Below, piece after piece: positions 1 to 4,646 of a stretch of DNA of 9,239 nt (position 1 is the stretch's first letter; the number at the start of each line of letters is the position of its first letter). The notes under the pieces were generated by a model, which was not told where the DNA came from, searched no databases, and was given only the letters and a program-made list of their open reading frames with translations. Origin of the DNA: Candidatus Cloacimonadota bacterium (lineage in GTDB: Bacteria > Cloacimonadota > Cloacimonadia > Cloacimonadales > JAOZMQ01); contig JAOZMQ010000099.1 of assembly GCA_029934195.1 (NCBI GenBank), positions 1 to 9,239 on the forward strand, written 5' to 3'. Both the position numbers and the translations under genes were made by a program.

Positions 1-664
1 AAGAGATCGGACTAAAAGATGCTCTCGATACAGATACCGGAGGTTCGTCAGGTTGTTGTTTTTGGTCTGCAATAATAGGTTCGTCCATTGAAAAAGGAAG
101 TTCCTCTTGACCAGAGCTTTCACCATCAGGAAATAAGTTATTGATAGATATTTCTGCAAAGTTATCAATCAATAAATAGACAAAAAACTCATCTGAATCC
201 ATACTAAATTTCAGTCTTGACATAGTATTTCCATCCATAAAATCTTTCTGGATTTCCATGTCACTTAATTCAACTTGAGTTACCGTTCCTGTTAAAGAAA
301 TATCTTGACCTGAAAGTTCTGCATTCAAACTACCAAGTACTTGATTAAACATTTCCTGAGCTGCATCATTATGTTCTTCCGGGTTATAATCAACATCTCC
401 ATCTCCGAGCATCATTAAATCTGAAAGCATTGCAACAAATTTTTTAGAGATTAACATCAACATTTGGAAGTTTTGGTCTCCTGAAAAGTTTAATGAGAGC
501 AAGACTACAGGAATTTCCATATCTGCTTCAATTTTGCTAAAATCAAAGACCTCAGTTGATAATGCGACAACTTCCATTGTTTTATTAGTAATAGTTGATA
601 AAACACCGCCGCTATTCGAGCTGAAAATATTTATCAGATTGTTAATTTTACGTGTATCATCCAT
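1..664 (-). CDS. fliY: FliY/FliN-type flagellar switch protein, 3' end outside window
   Basis: Flagellar motor switch (C-ring) protein with an N-terminal CheC/CheX-like phosphatase domain, expected to dephosphorylate CheY-P at the cytoplasmic face of the motor. The frame is open from the ATG at 664 to the window edge (221 codons). The motif D100-x3-E104-x2-N107 matches the CheC/CheX active-site pattern; only one such site is visible, whereas Bacillus FliY has two. From about residue 185 a Pro/Gln-rich linker begins, followed by VSRASFSPI, which looks like the lead-in to a FliN SpoA domain; that domain itself lies outside the window. The N-terminal EIDALL-type CheY-P-binding peptide of Bacillus and Thermotoga FliY is absent here but present in the adjacent FliM. 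The start overlaps the fliM stop by 8 bases, with GGAG upstream, suggesting translational coupling. A stand-alone phosphatase is possible if no SpoA domain follows, but gene position favours FliY. Confidence 0.8.
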   Translation of the reverse strand, partial: MDDTRKINNLINIFSSNSGGVLSTITNKTMEVVALSTEVFDFSKIEADMEIPVVLLSLNFSGDQNFQMLMLISKKFVAMLSDLMMLGDGDVDYNPEEHNDAAQEMFNQVLGSLNAELSGQDISLTGTVTQVELSDMEIQKDFMDGNTMSRLKFSMDSDEFFVYLLIDNFAEISINNLFPDGESSGQEELPFSMDEPIIADQKQQPDEPPVSVSRASFSPIS

Positions 665-1652
665 TGATAATTTCTCCATCACTGCTTAATAAATGTTCAA
701 TTTTAAACGCCATTTTTTTTCTTTTTTTCCCAATTTCACCTAAAAACTTTGGAATCCCCTCAATTTCACCTTCGATATAATCAGAAACAGCCCGATCTAA
801 CATCAGGATATTTCCTACTTCAAGTTCAACAAAATCTTGAACTAAAATTTCACAAGATCCTAAATTAACCGATACATTTACTTCTGTTAAAGTTAAATTC
901 TTTTCCAATTGCTTAAAGTCTTCTTCAGCTGTTTCCTTTTTTAACATCGTCATGAAATTCTGGCTTAACATTTTCTTCAAAATTGGCTCCATCATAAAAT
1001 ATGGAAAACACAGAAGAATTGTAAATTCAAAACTTCGTGCAGCAATTGGGAAGTTTAAAATCAACATTGTTTCGCTAGAAGGAGCAATTGTTACTAATTG
1101 CGGATTAGTCTCAAAAGTCACAATTTTTGCATTTAATTCATCAATTTGTTGCCAAGCTTCTTTAAAGATGGATAAAACTTTATTCGCAATATTTTTCATT
1201 ACACTGTTTTCAATTACAGTTGTTATTGATTCACTTCTTCGATTAATTGTTGTTCCAGTACCACCAAATAATCTATCAATAACAAAAAAAGAAAAATCAG
1301 GGTCAATATCCATAATGGCTTGACCATCAAGATTCTCTATTTCAAAAATATACATATTTGTAAAGTCAGAAGCAGACATTGTAAATTCGAGATATGTAAC
1401 TTGGTCAATGGCTGGACTTTTTACATCAACCATTGTACGTAAAGTACTGGAAAGGTAAATACCAAGAAGACGTGCAAAATTCTCATGAATATTACGAAGA
1501 ATCTTCACTTGCTCTTTAGAAATTCTTTCCGGTCTTCTAAAATCATAGAGCCGGAGATTTTTATTCTGCTTAATTACATCTACCGGTTTATCTCCATCCG
1601 ATTCTGATGATAATAGAGCATCAATTTCTTCTTGTGTAAGTAATTTACTCAT
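657..1652 (-). CDS. fliM: Flagellar motor switch protein FliM
   Basis: C-ring switch protein that binds CheY-P and reverses motor rotation. The 331-residue length is normal for FliM. The N-terminus (LLTQEEIDALLSS, residues 4-16) is the classic CheY-P-binding helix. A flexible linker leads to the middle CheC-like domain (about 34-235), which contains the FliG-contacting GGTG motif at 130-133 in the context DRLFGGTG. The C-terminal SpoA domain (about 252-321) should pair with the FliY SpoA domain. As usual for FliM, the middle domain shows no ExxN phosphatase signature, so it is structural. The ATG at 1652 is chosen because it places the conserved N-terminal peptide at the very start, with AGGTAGAGAG just upstream. 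It sits 66 bases after fliL and overlaps fliY by 8 bases. Nothing is missing. Confidence 0.97.
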   Translation of the reverse strand: MSKLLTQEEIDALLSSESDGDKPVDVIKQNKNLRLYDFRRPERISKEQVKILRNIHENFARLLGIYLSSTLRTMVDVKSPAIDQVTYLEFTMSASDFTNMYIFEIENLDGQAIMDIDPDFSFFVIDRLFGGTGTTINRRSESITTVIENSVMKNIANKVLSIFKEAWQQIDELNAKIVTFETNPQLVTIAPSSETMLILNFPIAARSFEFTILLCFPYFMMEPILKKMLSQNFMTMLKKETAEEDFKQLEKNLTLTEVNVSVNLGSCEILVQDFVELEVGNILMLDRAVSDYIEGEIEGIPKFLGEIGKKRKKMAFKIEHLLSSDGEIING

Positions 1653-1665
1653 TTCTCTCTACCTT

Positions 1666-1704
1666 TGGAACAGTCTATACATTGTTTATTTTATGACTAT
1701 TCCA
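1666..1704 (-). promoter_or_regulatory. Hairpin in the fliL-fliM spacer
   Basis: In the 66-base gap between fliL and fliM, TGGAATAGTC and GACTGTTCCA can pair as a 10-base-pair stem with one G-U pair around a 19-base loop. No T-tract follows, so it is not an intrinsic terminator. Its 3' arm ends only a few bases before the fliM ribosome binding site, so it could protect a processed 3' end or modulate fliM translation. The stem is visible; the role is inferred. Confidence 0.45.
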
Positions 1705-1718
1705 TAGTTTAATTAATT

Positions 1719-2363
1719 TTATTGAATAACAAACTGTGCAAACAGAATTTTATTTATTTTTCCTTCAACCATTAGTCTATTAACTTTCTTTTTTATCATT
1801 CTCTTTAACTCTTTACGATAACTTGTATCTGAAAGCTGTTCCAAAGTAATTGTTGATAAATACCCATTTATCGCATCAATTATTAATGTAATTTTATTAG
1901 TCAATTCATCAGGTAATTTTGATTTCTTTTCGATTTTATATTCCATACCAATAGTAATCAGCAAGAAATGTCCTTCCGAATCCTTAGGATTTACAATCAT
2001 ATCATCTAAATTAAAGATAGCATACTCTTTAAAATAATCTTTTGCTACATCTCCTGAATCTTCTGAATCTTCTGAATCTTCACTGTCTTCTAAATTTTCA
2101 TCGTCAGATTCTTCATCTTCTTGATTCTTTTTCTTCTTTTTTTTCTTATCTTTTTCATTATCATCTTTTTTCTCACCATTTTCATCAACCTGCTCTACTG
2201 ATGACTCTACAACTTGCTGGCTTGCCCCTGTATTTTTATTAAATACAAATTTTGACATAAAGAAAAATAGTACTCCGGAGAGGACAATTTGAAGAAAAAT
2301 AATTCCAATAATTACTAAAATATTAACTTTTCCACCACTCTCTTTCTTATTTTTTGCCATCAT
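1719..2363 (-). CDS. fliL: Flagellar basal body-associated protein FliL
   Basis: Inner-membrane protein that rings the MotA/MotB stator and supports stator function under load. A short basic cytoplasmic N-terminus is followed by one transmembrane helix (about 14-37), a long charged linker (about 43-108) and the periplasmic FliL domain (about 113-214). The domain shows the usual NLDDMIVNP segment near 118-126 and ends in FVIQ, like the family's common F-x-Q ending. The linker is odd: a run of seven Lys (73-79) is followed by an Asp/Glu block containing a repeated SED triplet (94-102), and it is longer than I would expect for the family. Two ATGs stand side by side (2363 and 2360); the second is better spaced from AAAGGAG. 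It lies between motB and fliM, as in spirochaetes and Clostridia. The C-terminal domain is clear enough that the call is firm. Confidence 0.95.
   Translation of the reverse strand: MMAKNKKESGGKVNILVIIGIIFLQIVLSGVLFFFMSKFVFNKNTGASQQVVESSVEQVDENGEKKDDNEKDKKKKKKKNQEDEESDDENLEDSEDSEDSEDSGDVAKDYFKEYAIFNLDDMIVNPKDSEGHFLLITIGMEYKIEKKSKLPDELTNKITLIIDAINGYLSTITLEQLSDTSYRKELKRMIKKKVNRLMVEGKINKILFAQFVIQ
2054..2080 (-). repeat. Three perfect 9-base tandem repeats in the fliL linker
   Basis: The plus-strand unit ctgaatctt occurs three times without mismatch and encodes the repeated Ser-Glu-Asp triplets of the FliL linker. Because the unit is nine bases, copy-number changes would lengthen or shorten the linker by three residues and keep the frame. 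A run of eight T (2137-2144, A8 on the coding strand, in the poly-Lys part) lies nearby; slippage there would break the frame. Confidence 0.85.
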
Positions 2364-2386
2364 ATCTCCTTTCGAATTCCCATCAT
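2360..2386 (-). CDS. Possible 8-codon leader ORF overlapping the fliL start
   Basis: A tiny frame (MMGIRKEI, then TGA) begins at an ATG pair preceded directly by AGAGGAG. Its stop shares a base with the second ATG of fliL (TGATG), the arrangement typical of translational coupling. The sequence around its start closely resembles that around the fliL start, so it may simply be a short local duplication of the ribosome-binding region. The spacing from GAGG to the first ATG is too short; the second ATG is better. Translation is not shown by the sequence. Confidence 0.25.
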   Translation of the reverse strand: MMGIRKEI

Positions 2387-2387
2387 C

Positions 2388-2409
2388 TCCTCTTTCTAAA
2401 ATGAGAGGA
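2388..2409 (-). promoter_or_regulatory. Small hairpin covering a GAGGAG site upstream of fliL
   Basis: TCCTCT and AGAGGA can form a six-base-pair stem around a ten-base A/T-rich loop in the motB-fliL spacer. The 3' arm contains the AGAGGAG that would serve the 8-codon leader frame, so folding would hide that site. No T-run follows, which argues against a terminator. With so short a stem in AT-rich DNA, chance is a real alternative. Confidence 0.3.
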
Positions 2410-2456
2410 AATTAAAGTTACTTCCTTAAACAAATAAAGAATAATTCTTTTATCTA

Positions 2457-3218
2457 TTAATTATTAACACTTATTGGTGATAATTTATTTATAAATCCGC
2501 TTTTTTTCGTTTCATCTTTTAGATTAACATAAATTTCTACTCTACGATTTATTGCTCGACCAGTTGAAGTTGCATTAGTCGCAATTGGGCGAAATTCTCC
2601 ATACCCAATTACCTGAAATCTTTCTGGTGAAATTCCAAACTCTAAAAATTTTCTTACGACTGAAAGTGCTCTTGCCGCTGATAATTCCCAATTTGACGGA
2701 TATTTCACTGTATTTATAGGAACATTATCTGTATGACCTTCAACTCTTACTTCATAAGGCAACATTGCTAAAACATTTGAAATTTGTTTTAACAATTCAT
2801 ACGAATCTGTTTTTAATCTATTACTGCCTGAAGAAAATAACATCGGGTTGCTTATACTAAAATGAATTCTATCAGCGGACTTTTCCACTTTTACCATTTC
2901 ATGAGTACCAGACTTCTCTGTAGCATCTTGTAATTGCTGTAGGACTTTTTCAAGTTTATGCTCAAACTCTCCCCCACTTTGAAATTCATACAATGGAACG
3001 TTTTGGCTTATAACAAAACTTCCTCTGTCTGCCATCAGCACTCCAAGAGCACCTTTTAATGAGCTCATTGCTTTTTCAAATTTTGTTTCTTTCATCGAAG
3101 AAAACGAGATTAGAAGAACAAAAAAAGTCACCAACAATGTCATCATATCACCATAAGTAAGCATGTAAGCTGGTGCACCAACTGGTGGACATTCTGGACA
3201 TTTTTTAGCCTTAGACAT
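2457..3218 (-). CDS. motB: Flagellar stator protein MotB
   Basis: Ion-channel and peptidoglycan-anchoring subunit of the stator. The sequence shows a short cytoplasmic N-terminus, one transmembrane helix (about 24-42) and a periplasmic OmpA-like domain (about 115-232). Asp24 in YGDMMTLL is the conserved ion-binding aspartate (Asp32 in E. coli MotB). The OmpA-like domain shows GHTDNVP (161-167), NWELSAARA (176-184) and the closing R-x2-N-x2-VEI (221-229), all typical of peptidoglycan binding. The 253-residue length is normal. The N-terminus carries CPEC (7-10) before the helix. The ATG shares one base with the motA stop (TAATG), so the two are very likely translationally coupled. Whether the ion is H+ or Na+ cannot be decided from sequence alone. 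Confidence 0.97.
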   Translation of the reverse strand: MSKAKKCPECPPVGAPAYMLTYGDMMTLLVTFFVLLISFSSMKETKFEKAMSSLKGALGVLMADRGSFVISQNVPLYEFQSGGEFEHKLEKVLQQLQDATEKSGTHEMVKVEKSADRIHFSISNPMLFSSGSNRLKTDSYELLKQISNVLAMLPYEVRVEGHTDNVPINTVKYPSNWELSAARALSVVRKFLEFGISPERFQVIGYGEFRPIATNATSTGRAINRRVEIYVNLKDETKKSGFINKLSPISVNN

Positions 3219-3979
3219 TATTCTTTTGCCTTTCTCAACGCTGGAGCAATAAAGGTTTCAAGTTTTTCTCTAAGTACACGAGGATTATCACCTGATTGAA
3301 TAGAAAGAATTCCGGCAAGAGACATATTTTTTAAAAGAACCTCTGCTTTAGAATTTCTTCCCAATTTGTTTGCAATAGGCGTAAAGATACCATTTGCAAA
3401 CAAAGAGCCATAAAATGTTGTGATAAGTGCAATCGCCATTCCAGCTCCAATATTAGAAGGATCTGATAGATTTTGAAGCATTTGGATAAGACCAACAAGT
3501 GTTCCGATCATACCAAAACCAGGGGCAAATGCTGCAATATCATCTACCATTGCTTTCCCTTCACTGTGACGAGCTTCAATATACTCAATTTCTGTACCCA
3601 TAACACTTTCAATAACTTCTACTTCATTTCCATCAACAGCAAGTTGAATTGCTTTAATTAAAAATGGGTCGTCAATTCCCTTCAATTCTCTTTCAAGAGC
3701 AAGAATCCCTTCCCTACGAGCTTTCTCGCCTAAATCAACAAGAGTATTAACCACTCCAACAGGGTCAAGTTTAGGAGGGAAATAAGCTTTGCCCATAACT
3801 TTGCCAAGTCCAAGAAAAGATTTTAGGGGATAAGAAGCCATAGTAGCTGCTAAACCACCACCGAAAACAATCATCATTGAGCCGATATCAATAAAAGCCA
3901 TTATTTGTCCCGATAATATTATTGGGATAAAAGTTAGTGCCATTGCCAGTACTAAACCAATTACTGAAGCTAAATCCAT
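3218..3979 (-). CDS. motA: Flagellar stator protein MotA
   Basis: Inner-membrane stator subunit that forms the ring around MotB and pushes on FliG. The 253-residue protein has four hydrophobic segments (about 4-23, 31-50, 147-170 and 178-200) and a cytoplasmic loop between the second and third. The loop shows ARREGILALE with Arg88 and Glu96, spaced as E. coli Arg90 and Glu98, which contact FliG. Pro153 in the APGFGMIGT segment and Pro201 correspond to the functional prolines 173 and 222 of E. coli MotA. The start at 3979 follows an AAGGA site. It lies 40 bases after flbD and shares one base with motB, forming a compact stator unit. No defect is seen. Confidence 0.97.
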   Translation of the reverse strand: MDLASVIGLVLAMALTFIPIILSGQIMAFIDIGSMMIVFGGGLAATMASYPLKSFLGLGKVMGKAYFPPKLDPVGVVNTLVDLGEKARREGILALERELKGIDDPFLIKAIQLAVDGNEVEVIESVMGTEIEYIEARHSEGKAMVDDIAAFAPGFGMIGTLVGLIQMLQNLSDPSNIGAGMAIALITTFYGSLFANGIFTPIANKLGRNSKAEVLLKNMSLAGILSIQSGDNPRVLREKLETFIAPALRKAKE

Positions 3980-4019
3980 TATAATTCCTTAATAGTTAAA
4001 TGATTATCTTTTGTTGTTT

Positions 4020-4253
4020 TTATTTCGTTACAGAATTGATTTTACTTTTCTCATTTCCATGAAGTTCCCAATTCCGTAATGTTTTATTTTTGTATTGAAT
4101 AATTAATTCGATAACTTCATCAACACTTTCCTTTACAATTAGTTTCTTGCCGGTAGTCAAAGAGATTATAGTATCAGGAGTAGCCTCTAAGAATTCCAAC
4201 AAATCTGCATTTACATAGAATTTTTTTCCACTAATTCTTGTTAGTTCTATCAT
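4020..4253 (-). CDS. flbD: FlbD family flagellar protein (SwrD-like)
   Basis: Small soluble protein of 77 residues that matches the FlbD family along its length: MIELTRISGKKFYVNADLLE at the start, then PDTIISLTTGKKLIVKES (about 26-43) and an E-V-I-E helix. The Bacillus subtilis relative, SwrD/YlzI, raises motor power and is needed for swarming, although it has no known catalytic activity. Its place directly before motA-motB fits such a stator-related job. The ATG has AAGGAG seven bases upstream. It is the first gene after the terminator that closes flgE, so it probably heads a separate transcription unit. It should not be confused with the unrelated Caulobacter regulator also called FlbD. Confidence 0.93.
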   Translation of the reverse strand: MIELTRISGKKFYVNADLLEFLEATPDTIISLTTGKKLIVKESVDEVIELIIQYKNKTLRNWELHGNEKSKINSVTK

Positions 4254-4585
4254 TATTTCTCCTTAATATGCAAAATTATTTATGATGCTTTTGTAGTCAA
4301 TATTTACTTCTTTTGAAATCCATTCTTTTTTTACATTTATCTAACCTCTATTATTTCTTATAAAATTATCTTTCAATAAAAATTTGAATTCATAATTTTT
4401 CCAAACAACATAACTATTTAATAGCAAAGAAATTAACAACTTAATGTTCTAAAAAAATATTCCTTTGCAACAGAGTAAAGATTCTATAGTTTTCTGTTAC
4501 AGAATTACAAGATTATAGACTTTAGATAAATCTGCGTAACTAAATATCTGGTAGATTAACCTAAAATCTCATCTCTTCACAATAG
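4254..4585 (-). promoter_or_regulatory. Gene-free leader with candidate promoters for flbD-motA-motB-fliL-fliM-fliY
   Basis: This stretch between the flgE terminator and flbD has no plausible gene on either strand. Two promoter-like arrangements read towards flbD. One is a perfect TATAAT at 4517-4512 with only a poor -35. The other is TTGAAA (4376-4371), a 17-base spacer and TAATAG (4353-4348). A TTGACT at 4300-4295 has no good -10. In such AT-rich DNA hexamers arise often, so the case rests mainly on a terminator upstream and a gene downstream. No sigma-28 or sigma-54 type promoter was found. Confidence 0.4.
4492..4504. promoter_or_regulatory. 13-base palindrome next to a TATAAT, possible operator
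   Basis: TTCTGTAACAGAA on the minus strand is a perfect inverted repeat with six-base arms and a single central base. It begins seven bases downstream of the TATAAT at 4517-4512, where a transcript from that hexamer would start. A related half, CTCTGTTGC, recurs about 20 bases further down and can pair with GTAACAGA as a hairpin (one G-U pair). The position suits a repressor site or a 5' transcript structure, but the regulator is unknown. Confidence 0.3.
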
Positions 4586-4624
4586 ATAAGAAAAAGCAGG
4601 TTAGGTCTTTCTCACCCAACCTGC
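4586..4624 (-). terminator. Intrinsic terminator after flgE
   Basis: Reading from flgE, GCAGGTTGGGT and ACCTAACCTGC form an 11-base-pair stem with one G-U pair and a seven-base loop (GAGAAAG), followed at once by TTTTTCTT. It begins 22 bases after the flgE stop. AT-rich flanks (AGATAA and TTATCT) could extend the pairing. This is by far the strongest terminator in the window and separates the hook genes from the motor genes. Confidence 0.93.
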
Positions 4625-4646
4625 AAAATATTATCTATTTAGAGTA

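Noticed and set aside
952..1323. Plus-strand open frame of 123 codons opposite fliM
   Set aside because: It is the antisense shadow of a clear fliM gene, has no good ribosome binding site, and its composition mirrors the opposite strand.
1666..1704. Terminator between fliL and fliM
   Set aside because: A stem is present but no T-tract follows, and fliM depends on read-through from upstream.
2042..2242. Leu/His-rich plus-strand frame opposite fliL
   Set aside because: Its odd composition is simply the antisense reading of the Lys/Asp/Glu-rich linker repeats.
4337..4354. Start-stop minimal frame (ATG directly followed by TAA) after AGAGG in the flbD leader
   Set aside because: Such a pair is expected by chance in AT-rich DNA, and nothing else supports a role.
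4254..4585. Sigma-28 promoter suggested by TAAAGTCT near 4523
   Set aside because: The matching GCCGATAA-like -10 element is absent at the required spacing.
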